64,000 bases of DNA, taken from the NCBI GenBank assembly GCA_024305405.1, contig JAKNDB010000079.1, positions 2,780,501 to 2,844,500 of the forward strand, read 5' to 3'. The notes beneath the pieces are model-generated. The model saw only the letters and a program-made list of their open reading frames with translations. It did no database searches and had not been told where the DNA came from. Positions 41,201 through 53,300 of this stretch are shown piece by piece. A program made the position numbers and the translations under genes. This DNA comes from Dirofilaria immitis. Lineage: Eukaryota > Nematoda > Chromadorea > Rhabditida > Onchocercidae. How positions within the stretch are numbered: the stretch's first letter is position 1; each line of letters begins with the position of its first letter.

Positions 41201-44200
41201 AAATTCAAAATTTATTCTTTTTTCGTTTTCTAAAAGTTACGAGAAAAATTAATTATTTATATTTAAAAAAAAGAAATTTTTCAATTTTTAATTCAATTTA
41301 ACTTTGCTTTCTTTTCTAAGATTTTTCACATATTCAAATTGAAATATATTCAAAACTTATTTTCATATATTCAAATTGAAATATATTCAAAACTTATTTT
41401 CATATATTCAAATTGAAATATATTCAAAACTTATTTTCATATATTCAAATTGAAATATATTCAAAACTTATTTTCATATATTCAAATTGAAATATATTCA
41501 AAACTTATTTTCACATATTCAAACTGAAATATATTCAAAACTTATTTTCATATATACAAATTGAAATATATTCAAAACTTATTTTCACATATTCAAATTG
41601 AAATATATTCAAAACTTATTTTCACATATTCAAATTGAAATATATTCAAAACTTATTTTCACATATTCAAATTGAAATATATTCAAAACTTATTTTCACA
41701 TATTCAAATTGAAATATATTCAAAACTTATTTTCATATATACAAATTGAAATATATTCAAAACTTATTTTCATATATTTAAATTGAGATATATTCAAATT
41801 TTTAGCCTAAATTATAATTTTATTGTAATATTAATTTTGCCTAATTTTTTTTTTTTGTTTTTACAGGATATCGCAGAACCATTGATGGATTTACAATTGG
41901 CAATGAAAGAAGTTGAAGAATCAAAAACATTTCGTACCGCAATGGGAATGTTATTGATCATTGGAAATACATTAAATGGAACTAATGTAATCAATTATTT
42001 AAATAGAAAATTAGCAGAAAAATAAAATTGAATATTTAAGAGAATTAAAAAATTTTGCATAATTATTTCTCTTCCAAATATTCTAAATTCATTTCTTATC
42101 GTACAAAATTTTAGACTTATGAAATTTTTATATATTTAGAAATGACATTTTAATTATTTGCTTAATACAATTATTAGTTAATTATTGAAATTTCATTTTA
42201 ATTTTTTCAATTTCAATTTTTAATAATTCTTATCAATGAATTATTTCATATATTATCAATGTGTAAAATTACTGTTAATATTAATTTATTATTTTGCAGA
42301 TTAAAGGTTTTCAATTGGATTATTTAAGCAAAGCATCAGAAGTAAAGGATCCAGTTTATAAGCATACATTAACATATCATTTAGCTGAATATATGATCGA
42401 ACATTATTCAGATGGAACCGATTTATATTCTGAATTTGGTGCTGTTGCTCGTACTGCTAGGGTTAATTTATTAAAATTTAAAATTATAATAAAATTTATT
42501 TATATTCAAAATTGATTATAATTTATTTCATTTATTTATAATTAATTAAAATATAATAATTTAATTTAAATTAAATTAAAAAATTTATTTATTTTTATTA
42601 TTTTAGTTTGATTATGATGAATTGGAATCAAATTTGAAGAAATTGGAGTATGATTGTAAAGCATCATGGGGTTATTTAGCTAAAATTAGCAAAAATGATA
42701 GTTCATCATCGATGAAACAAAAGATCAATGATTATTTAAATGATGTCGCACAACGAATTCATCAACTAAAAACCATCTATAGGATTGCATTTAATAGGTT
42801 AGCAAAATAACAAAAAATAATTTCTTATTTATCTATCATGCATATTTACCACCGTCGGGATAATCAATCTTTATTGAAATTTTATCAGAATGATAGTGAT
42901 ATGGAAGTTTTATTTGAGATACAAATTCTTTTTTAATCGAATGATACAGGATGTAATTTTGATAAAAGTTTTATTAATTGAAGTTATTTTAATCAAAAAT
43001 TGAGAACAACAGTATCAAAGATAGAGGAAAATAAAAGTATTCAAAAAACTTATGATAAGCAAAAATAATTATCATTTTACATATAAGCTTAGTTATCATG
43101 TTTTGAAATATTTTAGTTGCTGATATTTTTTTTTATATATATATAGGTAAGCATGATAATTGAAAACAATGATAAGAAATAAATACATGGTTAATTAGAT
43201 TAGATATTGTAATATTTATCTATCTTTATCATAAATGATAAATCATATGAGAAATATTCTACAATATAAATTACTTTAACTATTTCTGATATTATCATCT
43301 TTTATTGATATGATAGGAGATGAATTTTTTAAATATTTTATCAAAATTTAATTTCTTCATTTGATATTGTTGCTGATTATTATAAAATATTCGATATGTA
43401 TGTATATTTGCAAATAATGTGATATGATAAGATGATAAGAAAATATATATATTTGATTTATAGGTGGCATGCATTTTTGCTCTTTTTTGGCTACAGTGTT
43501 CAAGAAGTACCAAAGTTAAAACCGATGAATGTTTTCAAAATGATCAATGAATTTGCGCTAGAATATCGTACCACTCGAGATAAAATTCTTCAGCAACGTA
43601 AACGTTTAGCGGATAAACGTGAACGTAATAAAACACGTGGTAAAATATGGGCATTAGAAGGACAAAATGGTAAAGATGGCGTAGAAATGAATGGAAATTT
43701 AAAACGTACACCGATACAAATGAATGCTGAACAGGTTGGTGATAAAAAAAAAAATTAAACCTTTTTGATCAAAATTTTATTAATGTCAATTTGCGATATT
43801 TTTCATTAATATAAGATTTTCTACTAAATTTAAATTAATTTTCTCCTCCTCTATATTTATACCTATTTGCCTATATTAGATTATATTAGATCATTTTAGT
43901 TTAATTAATTGGATTATTTTGATATTAGTGCCAAATTATCTAATCTAATTTATTAACTGATTAGATTACCGTGAGATTAAATTCATTTAATTATAATCAA
44001 ACACAAACATTAGTTGTTGTTTTTTCTCGACTTATTTGTTTAGATGTAAATCTAAAAATTAATTTGATTTTTCAATAATCCATTTCATTAACATTATTTA
44101 ATCACATTATTATCACTTTTTTATTATAATATAAAAAGATATGAAATATCGATTGATTTATAAGCTACCTATTTCATTGATCCAATTTCTTATATACTGC

Positions 44201-45028
44201 ATTTTAAAGCGACATGAAGCGATGTCTCGTATGTTAACTGGAGGAAGTAATGATGATACGTTAAAAAGGACAAGAGCGAAACCTACGATGGAACGATCAC
44301 CTGCTGATATTATTTCAAATCAACGAGAGAGTAAATAAACTCTTTGTGATATTTTTATTCATTACTATATAATAGATTGATTTATTATTGATTAAAAATT
44401 CACTTCTTCCATCCATAATGTTTAAAAATAGCAAATATCGATTAGTCGAGAAGAAAATAAAATACAGTTTTTATCTCGAGAATTTGTAGTGTTGAAATCG
44501 GTTGGACGATTGATGGATTCGGGAAGTCCTGGTCGAGATTCACCCGATGATGAAATACTTGATGGTCTTGTAAAGCAGCTACTATTCAAACTGAACCACG
44601 TGATCATCGTCGTAGAGCTAGGCAATTTAATCGAAAATCTTGTAAGTTGTTTTTTTTCTGATTTTTCCCAAAGTTAATTTCAAAACTTTCAATTTTCTTC
44701 ATCTGACACTATGAACTTTAAGCATTCTTTTTATTCTTTGTCATAAATAGTTTATATTTCTATGCCAATTTAAACAATTTATATATTTTAATTTAATTAT
44801 AAAAAATCATAAAGTCTTAAATGTGTATATTAAAAATGATAAGGAAAAAAAAGTTATCCGTTTCTCGAATAATACTTATCATACAAGCTTATTTTAATCT
44901 CGATATTATCGAAATAATAAGCATCGATATTTTCGTTCCTATAAGTTCAATTATTTATTTCAGTAAGGCGTACAAGAACACTAAAACTTGTTGATGATCA
45001 AGCAGGTAGTACAGTTACAACTGTCTGA
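26220..45028 (+). CDS. fhod-1: FHOD-class formin
   Basis: Actin filament assembly factor of the FHOD class; the worm family member acts in muscle and epidermal actin bundles. Exons by eye: 26220-26398, 26911-27035, 29988-31518, 32244-32302, 32459-32526, 32608-32713, 33058-33152, 35444-35555, 35796-35914, 36362-36534, 37010-37150, 37500-37651, 37804-37928, 38447-38581, 38783-38920, 39128-39293, 39675-39797, 39996-40180, 40706-40825, 40946-41170, 41867-41986, 42300-42461, 42607-42797, 43464-43734, 44210-44330, 44490-44641, 44964-45028. About 1,720 residues: GBD-like 1-100 (IRTLRAPHK), a novel Ser-rich insert about 102-612, FH3/DID about 615-900 ([20 protein letters not shown]), Pro-rich FH1 about 1145-1185, FH2 about 1190-1600 ([33 protein letters not shown]), and DAD about 1660-1715 ([10 protein letters not shown], then basic [11 protein letters not shown]). 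Four one-base frame breaks must be corrected (26331, 30816, 30981, 44572). The start of exon 13 is uncertain (37794 or 37804). Confidence 0.95.
28549..28750. repeat. 50-bp tandem repeat, four copies, FHOD intron
   Basis: Four almost identical 50-bp units begin AAGTTTATCATCAT at 28549, 28599, 28649 and 28699, inside the large FHOD intron before the 1.5-kb exon. Only one or two differences separate the copies. Confidence 0.95.
29988..31518 (+). other. fhod-1: FHOD 1.5-kb insert exon (Ser-rich linker)
   Basis: The largest exon of the gene, about 510 codons, joins the GBD exon (phase 2, CC|C) to the first FH3 exon (phase 2, AG|G). Both junctions fit only if one base is added at each of two A runs (30816-30819 and 30981-30985), which merges three open frames into one. 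The product is rich in Ser, Thr, Asn and Arg, apparently disordered, with a proline patch [15 protein letters not shown] that contains a PxxPxR SH3-ligand-like motif. An ATG at 29980 just upstream of the acceptor could serve an internal promoter, but nothing proves this. I know of no domain match. Confidence 0.8.
33290..33495. repeat. Degenerate TTATCAAGCTAAAATATCAT repeats in FHOD intron
   Basis: Five or six imperfect recurrences of TTATCAAGCTAAAATATCAT and AAATTGCTGGTC lie in the 2.3-kb intron between 33152 and 35444. The remainder of that intron shows nothing I can name. Confidence 0.6.
35563..35672. repeat. Two-copy 55-bp tandem duplication at FHOD donor
   Basis: Immediately after the donor at 35556, a unit containing TTATTAAAAA(A/C)TTATACTG and CATACTGTATTG occurs twice. 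The copies differ at several positions. An open frame runs through it from the exon, but it is intronic by homology. Confidence 0.75.
35888..36173. repeat. Duplicated exon end plus intron start in FHOD
   Basis: The last 27 bases of the exon ending at 35914, together with about 115 bases of the following intron (35888-36029), are repeated at 36042-36173. The second copy reads GATCAAAGTAAT where the true junction reads GATCAGGTAATT, so the decoy donor is altered. Homology places the real junction at 35914|35915. Confidence 0.9.
38041..38313. repeat. Diverged direct duplication in FHOD intron
   Basis: Sequence at 38041-38137 (AAATTTTTTGCGAATCAAA ... CATAAATTACG) recurs in diverged form at about 38212-38313 (AAATTTTTTAAGAATCAAA ... 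CATAAGTTACG). Copy one includes a basic open stretch ([20 protein letters not shown]) that could be mistaken for an exon. Confidence 0.65.
40196..40333. repeat. Two-copy ~66-bp tandem duplication in FHOD intron
   Basis: Two near-identical units starting AATTTCAATTTTCGATATTT lie in the intron after the first FH2 exon. Confidence 0.9.
41323..41798. repeat. 37-bp minisatellite, about 13 copies, FHOD intron
   Basis: A homogeneous array of a 37-bp unit (TTTTCATATATTCAAATTG plus AAATATATTCAAAACTTA) fills most of the intron between FH2 exons 40946-41170 and 41867-41986. Units differ mainly by CATATATT/CACATATT. It ends about 70 bp before the next acceptor. High identity implies recent expansion and likely length polymorphism. 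Confidence 0.97.
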
Positions 45029-45510
45029 TTTATATTTCAAATTTTATCATTGTTAGCAGCTATTATTGCTTCTATTTATCTGTTTGATAGATATTTACAA
45101 ATATTTTCGTTCGTTTTCTGCTAAAGAAAAATAAACATTACTATAGTTAGTTTATTATCATCTAATGTTTTTAACAGATAGCAATAAATTGTTAGCAGTT
45201 TTTAATCTTTTTTTTAGAAAAATTCTTAAAAGAAAAAGAGTAAAAATGAAATTAGCAAATATAATTAAAGAAAATAAATTAAATTTTAATTTATATTCTT
45301 TCATTCGATTAAAAGATCATAATTTCATCTATTTTTTCATTCTTTTAAATGATCATTTTCTTCCTATTCTTAACAAATTAATTAATTATCTCTTAGTGTG
45401 TAGCTAAAAATAAAATCAAATTTTAGATTAAACTTGCAAAAATTAAAACCTCAGGTAAAGAGGAGTAATTTATTTACTTCCTTCAGTAATATATATATAT
45501 ATATATATGC

Positions 45511-45575
45511 CATGGAAAATTTCCTAAAATTCCCAAGGAAGCGGGTTCTTCCTCCCACGCTTTTAATTTTCCATG
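45511..45575. repeat. Inverted repeat with structured, GC-richer loop
   Basis: CATGGAAAATT (45511-45521) pairs perfectly with AATTTTCCATG (45565-45575). The 43-nt interior contains a further small hairpin GGAAG..CTTCC around CGGGTT. The patch directly follows an (AT)n run and is GC-richer than its surroundings. It could be a structured RNA in the FHOD 3' region, or a small inverted-repeat element. Confidence 0.6.
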
Positions 45576-46538
45576 AAATTTTTCAATAATAAATTACAAA
45601 TTAATCTTTTTATATGTATTTTTCTGTATGAAAATTGCTATAATAAATTATAGGTATCTGATATATACTTTACTGATATTAATTAATTATGCATTTAATG
45701 TGATATATTAATAAAACGCTTTTAATGAAAGGATTACAACTGTATAATTTTAAAACAAAATTGATGATAGTAAATGATAAAATGCCAATCACTAAAAAGT
45801 TCTCTTATCATATAAACAAATTTTATCAAATACACCTGATATACCCCAATAAGCATTGAAAGAATGATCGCACAACTCGTTATTCATAACATCAATAATT
45901 TTGTTTGAAAACGATATACAAATTTAGAAAGACTCAACATAACATGATACATAATTGAATGAAATTATCGGAATTTGAGATATTAAACCAGACACAGTAT
46001 CCTACTGCTTGTAATTTAAAATGCTTAACAGGTATGTTTAATATCAAGCTTTAAATATAGGTCATGTTGTCCATCTTCTCTGTCTAATTTTAAATTCAAC
46101 TCAAATTTATTTCAAAAGGTTAAATTGTCCAATATAATTGATTTATGTTGTAAACTCACTTAATAATATGATGCATAGTTTTTACAACATCACACTATTA
46201 TGTCTTGCAAATCAATAAATATAGATTCTATCATTAATGAAAACGATTATATTCCTCATTCCTTCATGATATTTTTGTGTATCAGAGAATTGTTAAGAGA
46301 TTAATTTTTCGATATGAATTATGAATTTAACCAGTGATTTAATTATTGATTACTGTTATCAAATATTGATGCATAAACATATCCAACATAATCAAGCATT
46401 CAAAATTTAGATACAAAAAAACAAGAAATAACATGATTAGCTAATCAAATCAAAAAACTATTCGAAGTTTACTTTACCAATATACAAGTATGAAATACAA
46501 GATATTGATATTCATACTGTACAGCTTCTAAAAAATAA

Positions 46539-46578
46539 AATATTTCAGCAAATTCAAAAAAAAATTTGCTGAAATATT
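46539..46578. repeat. Perfect 16-bp hairpin between convergent genes
   Basis: AATATTTCAGCAAATT (46539-46554) and its exact reverse complement (46563-46578) are separated by an A-rich 8-nt loop. It lies about 365 bp beyond the EAF stop codon and about 1.5 kb beyond the FHOD stop. It could mark a 3' end or transcription pause site, but that is unproven. Confidence 0.85.
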
Positions 46579-46942
46579 AAAAACGAACACAGTTCTTTTG
46601 AAAGACAAAATTTTACATTGATGCAAAGTCTCCTTTACATGTGCACATTTTATAGGATTTATCATAACAGCCTAGTTACCGCGTATAGTATCAAAAAGCC
46701 TAGTTATCATATAGTATATTTACCAACCGTGACATAAATACATAACAGAAGTATGCCAGAATTTCTAAAGGGGCCTATGACATCAGCAGTCAGATTATTC
46801 CGTCCTTGTTCTGGCAATAAATCTATCAATTTCTCTTGTTATTTCTTTAAAACTTGATAAAAAATATGTTAGATTTAAAACAAATCTTTAAAAATTTCCA
46901 AAATAACTTTGTTCAGGGAATTTTCACGATTAAGAAAAAATC

Positions 46943-49291
46943 CTAATCCTCATCAGAACTTTCACTTAATTGTAAATCATCGTGCAATAATTTCTTCGAA
47001 TTACTTTGAAGCGGTGGTGGAGGATACGACTTGATTTGTTTTTGTTTTGTTTCTTCAACTGATGGCATTGATTGTGAACGTAACTGTTGCTCCAATGCTT
47101 CTTAAAAATATTCAAGAATATACACGAGAGAGTAACTATAAAGAAAGATGGATGGAATTTCCGAATTGTATTAACAAGGGTTGTTTCATGAATCTCGGAC
47201 AATAATTTCTCATGCGATAAAGAATTGTACTCCAATATGAAACTATTTCGCAACATAGACAGTTATAACCATCAGTATCTTGAAAAGCATACTTGAAGTC
47301 AAAATAGTTAATTTCATATAAAAATAAAGTAATATGAATAATTTCCTATGCTCTTCATTTTTATCTTAGTTCACAGCTATTGTGAAATGATATAAAAGAA
47401 ATATAAAAAGAACCTTGTAAATCATCATCATCATCATCATCGCCAGTATCACTACTCCTGCTTCTAGAATCATCACTGCTACGTATACTTTTTTGATACC
47501 ACTGATGCTGATTTCTTATCCCTGTCATCACATTCTGAATCGGAATCACCTGATTCGGATGATGCGACCGTTGAGGAACTGCTTGAACTCTAAAACCCAA
47601 TAATTAATTATATCAATAATCTGACAGCAATAAAAAAAATAACCATAACCAAGAATATCTAGTCATTCAGTGCTCAAGAAAATAAAACAGCCTGCTAAAT
47701 AAAGATACTGACGTTAGGCTATTCTATTGACCCTTCTTTTATTTTTAATATCAATTTCTTTTGGAATATTCGATGATAAGTCGCAAAATATGAATCCAAT
47801 TTGAAATGCAAATATAGTGAAATATCAAAAGTACAAATACTATGATAAAATGATAAAAACGAAAAGAAAAACTCAAAAAAGCAACCTTGGTATCATCCAC
47901 TTCACCATCCGACTTTTCTCCGCTTTCTTTCCTTAATCGTTCAATTTCGGCTCGTAATCTTATAGAGGCGCTATCTTCATTACCTCTACAACATATTATT
48001 ACAGTTGGGATAGTATCAATATTCTTAATCAAACTTGTGCATCAAAATTATCACTATAATAATTGTACACAAATTTTACTCATTCTAAGGAATTACTATT
48101 AACAGTCTTGAAAATTCCAATACTGCATCATATTTCATATCTAGATTGCATTCTTGTAAACTGTAATGTGATAACATTAACTAAGAAACAAATATTTTGG
48201 TTCATAATCACATAGACATAGTGCTAGTCAGATTGGGTAAGAAAGTTAAAAAATGAGCCTCAATATGTGACTTTTCCATTCAAAACCTATGTAAATATAT
48301 AACATTACGTTTTGAATAGAAACTTTCCAAAGGGAATTGATTTCTACAGGTTATTAAACTTACTCACTGGGTAAGTTATTAGTTGTTCTGGTGGCTTTCA
48401 TTTTTGAACAAATAGAGATCTTCTCAGCATAACCATAGGTTCTAAAAAATATTCGCCCGACACTTCAAATATGTCGAACTATTTGTATCCATTTTTTAAT
48501 ATCTATTGCTATTGCTACACATTGTTATAAGATGGATGTTTTAAGCAAATTTTTAATTAATGGAAAATGCTACCTTGTTTTCTTCACAGACATTATGGAT
48601 GAAAGCTTTTCAATCCTCATTTCACCAGTCAAGTGATCAAAAAACAATAAACATTCTTTCTCGCCTTTCACTGGCTTTTGTGCTCCTTTAAATACTGTTA
48701 AAGCATCTCCATCACCTGGTACTGCTACCTGTAAAAACAACTGAAGATATGACGTATTAAATATATTCATGAAATTTCTTGTTTGCCATTAAAATGTCTC
48801 GAGATAACCAAATACTACAAAAAAACGGAATGACCTGTACGTCGCCATTTCCACCAAATACTATGAACGTTTCTTTTTCGCCGGCCAACGACTTCGGTTT
48901 GAAATCAACTGGAAATATATCTTTTCATTACTCAAAGAAACAAGAAAAGCTTTCGCATTTGAATATAAGAATAATTGTTTACATAAATGTCATTGCGATA
49001 AATGGTCGTATTCGTAGTTTTGATTAAAAATAAAAATCTTTCTCGGAATGTGATAAATTGTTCTTAAACTGATGGATATCAATTTTCACAAATATCTCAA
49101 TGATTTTTCATATTCATATTAGGAACGACAATATTGAAATTTTAAAGTAACTAATTGATCAATTGATTGATTAATAAATAGAAATACTCACACCGAAGCG
49201 TGTGATAAACAGGTTTTTCTCCTCGTTCATTAAATGATTCCCCAAGTTTCAAATTATATGTTCCAGAAGGTATTTCACGCACTTCCGCCAT
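46943..49291 (-). CDS. eaf-1: ELL-associated factor (EAF) family protein
   Basis: Nuclear cofactor that binds and stimulates the ELL elongation factor in the super elongation complex (family knowledge). Six exons on the minus strand: 49291-49192, 48908-48835, 48728-48574, 47985-47886, 47589-47414, 47100-46943, about 253 residues, near the usual EAF length. The N-terminal EAF domain is clear: NLKLGESFNERGEKPVYHTL, then FDFKPKSLAG, then ALTVFKGAQKP, then CLLFFDHLTGEMRIEKLSS and VKKTR. The tail is Ser/Asp-rich with a DDDDDDD run and ends LQLSESSDED, as in other EAFs. A strong acceptor TTATTTCAG sits one base before the ATG, consistent with spliced-leader trans-splicing. Exon 5 needs one base removed from the T6 run at 47489-47494 (A6 on the coding strand) to stay open. 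It shares a roughly 1-kb divergent promoter region with SAC1. Confidence 0.93.
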
Positions 49292-50309
49292 TCTGAAATA
49301 ATACTTCTTTCTTTTAATAAATTAGATATTGAATAGAGGGAAGGCGAATAACCTGTGGAAAAATTAATTCAACTATTTCTAAAAATTTTTTATTTATTGA
49401 CGATATCCCATACTTTGAATACTGAATTCTTTCGTACGAATCCTAATTTTATATTTAGGGAATAAACAATCTGTATGGCTTCCAAGTAGAAGTTAAAAGA
49501 ATACGTATAAACAATCTCGGGAAATACGTTGGACTTTGAACCCTAATCGAAATACACCGATTGTATAAAAATTAAAGATATTCCTTTTTCTATTTATTGA
49601 TCAAATATTACGCGAAAGAATAATATTCAATATAATATAAGAGCAAAGATCAATAATATAAAATATTCTTTTCAACGAAACAGTTATGCTAACATCGAAA
49701 AATGTCAAGAAAAGTTTACAGGTAGTGATAATAAATGAAAATGACGCGAGAATGCATAGATATGAGAAATAACACTGAATGATACGATCGATTAAATGAA
49801 ATGAAATGAAACATTATCGTTCAACAAAACGAGAAATGCAAACACCTGGAAATAACAACCACAAACATAAATATAACTCTTTTAGGTTGTTGCCTAATTT
49901 GCGACATAGGTAGTACGTGGGAATTCACGTAGAACTGGAATATGATTGCGTTTTAATTTCAAAAGTGAATGTTTGGAAGTGTGGATAATATTAAGGAAGT
50001 TTGCAAGCATATATACTCGTACGTAACTGAAATATATACTTATTGCAGGAAAAAAGGCGAAAAAACTTGGGAAAAAGTGAACGGAAAAAAAAGCAACGAG
50101 GAAATCTCAATTTATAGTAACTCTTTTTTTTTTCGAAAAATTTGTGCAATAAATTTTCATATTTCCTTGAAATTTATTAATCTCTTTTAGTATATGAATA
50201 TTTTTCGATAAAATAAAAAATAAAATAAAATATTAAATGAAAATAAAAAATATAAAATAAAATATTTCTCGAGATTGGATCAAGCTACGATTCAAACATT
50301 ACAAAATCT
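49292..50309. promoter_or_regulatory. Divergent promoter region between EAF and SAC1
   Basis: The two start codons face away from each other across 1,018 bp with no other gene. It contains the inverted pair TACGTG (49914-49919) and CACGTA (49926-49931) separated by GGAATT, which resembles paired E-box-like or hypoxia-element-like sites. An acceptor-like TTTCTCGAG at 50265-50273 lies 36 bp before the SAC1 ATG and could be a spliced-leader site. An open frame at 49969-50190 looks like chance. Confidence 0.5.
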
Positions 50310-53300
50310 ATGGAAGGATCGACAGACATTTATGAGCAACTTAATTTGTAAGCTTAATTTATAAAATTATTTTTAAATATTACTTAATTGCTTACATTCT
50401 TCTAATTTATCGTTTTCAGTTATTTCCAATGTTATTAGTGTTGCCGTTTTTCTCATAATTATAAATTTATTTCGCTATTCAAACTGCTTTATAATTATAC
50501 TGCAACTTTCAAAACAGGCAGTGGTAAGATTGTATGTTAAGCATTTCACATGATAAAAAGGCTTATAGTATCAGTTACTAAATTTAAATCTATTAACTAG
50601 TTAGAATTTGTAGAATTTTTACTTTACTTTTTTCATTTAGGTGCATATTTCCGGAGAAGTTCTGTTTGGAGCCAAGAGGACGAGATGGTGGATTAATTTC
50701 AGATACATATTTGGAAATAGATCGTAATACAGGAAAACTAAGTTTGACAAGTAAGTTGGTTTTCATTCGTTATGTGGAGATGATTTACTTGTTTTATAAT
50801 TAATATTTTTCTTTTTAAGTTGTTTGAACTTTAGAATTTTGTAAAAATTTTTAATTTTGGCATCGTTTGTGCCTTGTATTAATTATTGCTGATTTAGTAT
50901 TTATATGTTATTTAATTCGATATATTTATACAGAAAGTGCCGAAAAGCCAATATCTATACATAGTGCTGAAAAGAAAATTATTCATGGAATTGTTGGCAT
51001 CGTTAAGATAGTATCAGGTTTGTGCTTATATTAGTTATTGCATTAATTAGCGTATTTTCATCTTTACTTTCACGAATACATATTTATCCTTTCATATATA
51101 CAGAAAAATTGATTTTATAATAGTTTTTTTTTTGATAATATTACATTTCAAAAACTTTTTTAGGCAATGCATTGATAATCATAACAAAGGCTAATCTTAA
51201 AGGTGTTTTAAGCGGTCATGAAATATGGGCAATAACTGAAACTGAAATTATACCGTATGAGAAGACAACATTGCATTTGACAGAAAAACAGGTACTTATT
51301 TCTAATTATTTGATGTCATTGAAATTCATAGTCTGAGTATATCATTGTATATCGAATACTACAAGATTAGAAATGAAATTTCAGAGGCTGTGAAGTATTA
51401 TACTTTGAAAATGAAATAAATATCGATCACATTGTATTTAATAATGTGCTTCTTGTTTTATTTTATTTAACCGCATGTGGGAAAAGTTGAGAATAGCTAA
51501 GAAAAATTAAGAAATGCATCCGAAAATTGAAAATAGCGAATTTTATATGAAAACAAAAACGTGTTAGATTTGGTATAATCGGCATTTTACTGATATGATC
51601 CAACTTGTACTATCAACCGGTGGATTTTATTTCTCTCGTACATACGACTTGTCGCATTCAGCTCAATGGTTAGCAGAAAATGCTACGCCTCTCTTCAAAA
51701 GGCTTCCAATGATGGGTCGAGTTCGTTACTTTTGCTTTTATATTAATACTTTGAATGGATTTTTCAATTTAATTATGAATTTTGTCTTTTGTAGGGTCAT
51801 CGTCACATTTAATAGCTGCTTGCGTCGAATACTTAACAATTGAGTCCAATAGAAGCTAAGCAGAAGTATTATTTGAATTTCGTTGTATTAGGAGAAGTTA
51901 TGTTTGGCACATTTAAAGGACTTCGACACTCTTTGGTTCGTTAGGCTTGCAATTAAATAATTGATTATCTTCAGTTCTAAAGTATGCCTTACATGTAATA
52001 AATAATATCTCACTTTTTGCTTAATTTTTGTGCTATTTTTTAGTCGGATGAACGTTTTGTGTGGAATCGGTTCTTATCGGCTCCTCTTGCAGCCGTTCCG
52101 GAATTATTTCGGTACGCGCTTCCCATAATACATGGCTTCTTTGATATTAATCGTTGTGTGGTTAATGGACATATTTTCCAGCTTTGTCTTATATCTCGAA
52201 GATCTATATATAGGTTTGGATTGTTTTGATTTAATTTGGTATTCGTTTTGATACATTTTTTGATACATTGAATAGAAATGCATTATTTTTAATGCTGTAT
52301 TGTCGTGCTTGGAAATTTACATATGAAGGAATGCATAATTTGATAATTCTTTTAGATCTTTTTGCAATTTAAAATATAAATATATTGGACATTTATATTG
52401 TAAACGAAATTTAAGTATATTTAGTATTAGAAAAATTCCTTAATCTAATTTATCAACGACCTAAATTGAGCATTCAATCCAGGATGTGTAGGAGGATTCA
52501 TTTGACTGATAAGGTTAATCCTTTTTTTTTCGTCGATACAGGTGTAATCTTATGTATCACAGCAAATGTTGATTGGATTTTTCATCTTATTTAAAAATAA
52601 TTCATGAACAAATCGAACTAAATGGGTTGGATTTTGTCACAGATTGAACTGAATGTTATTAGTTTGACACCACGAAGCAATATCCTAAACATTTAAAAAC
52701 TTTTAGAGCGGGTACAAGATTCTATATGCGTGGTGTCAGTACTAATGGACATTCAGCAAACTATGTAGAAACTGAACAATTAGTGGAGTACGATAAGGAT
52801 GGCGATCCGAAACAGCGATATCTAACAGCATTAGTACAGGTTGATATAAGGATAATAAGAAGATACTGCTAATCTGCTGGGGAGAAGGGATATTTCTTGT
52901 ATTTTTTAAAGAATTTTCTGAGTTAATTTGATTTTAGATGATAAATTCTTTTAGAAATTTATTTCTTTTGTAGTGTTCCTAAAATTTTTGTTCAAGTTAA
53001 AGCATAGTAATTTACAGATAAGAGGATCAATACCGTTATTTTGGTCTCAAAAACCAAATCTTCATTGGCAGCCGGAACCAATGCTAAATCCTATTGATGA
53101 TCAAACGGAAGCTTTTAAACGACATATGATAATCCAGCGAAATATTTATGGTGGGAAACATGTTAGTAATTTCGCCATCACTTTTCCAACTTCTTAGCAG
53201 TTGTTTATTCAATAAAATATAGATCGATAATAATAACTATCTCAAGGATTCGTAGAACAAATATGGGGTTGAAGAAAATTTATTTGATATGACATATATT

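Larger units (their letters stand above)
45029..46942. other. Intergenic space between convergent FHOD and EAF genes
   Basis: It holds the 3' regions of both genes, an (AT)n run at about 45488-45508, a 65-bp inverted-repeat element at 45511-45575 and a perfect 16-bp hairpin at 46539-46578. No coding exon recognised. Confidence 0.6.

Noticed and set aside
41323..41798. CRISPR-like regular repeat
   Set aside because: Units are contiguous with no variable spacers and lie in a eukaryotic intron.
47468..47492. 25-nt intron in EAF
   Set aside because: It restores the frame but is far below the minimum spliceosomal intron size; a one-base homopolymer error is simpler.
51795..51945. Possible SAC1 exon after TTTTGTAG
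   Set aside because: Direct joining of 51720 to 52044 gives [10 protein letters not shown], as in other SAC1 proteins; the segment has stops and no homology.
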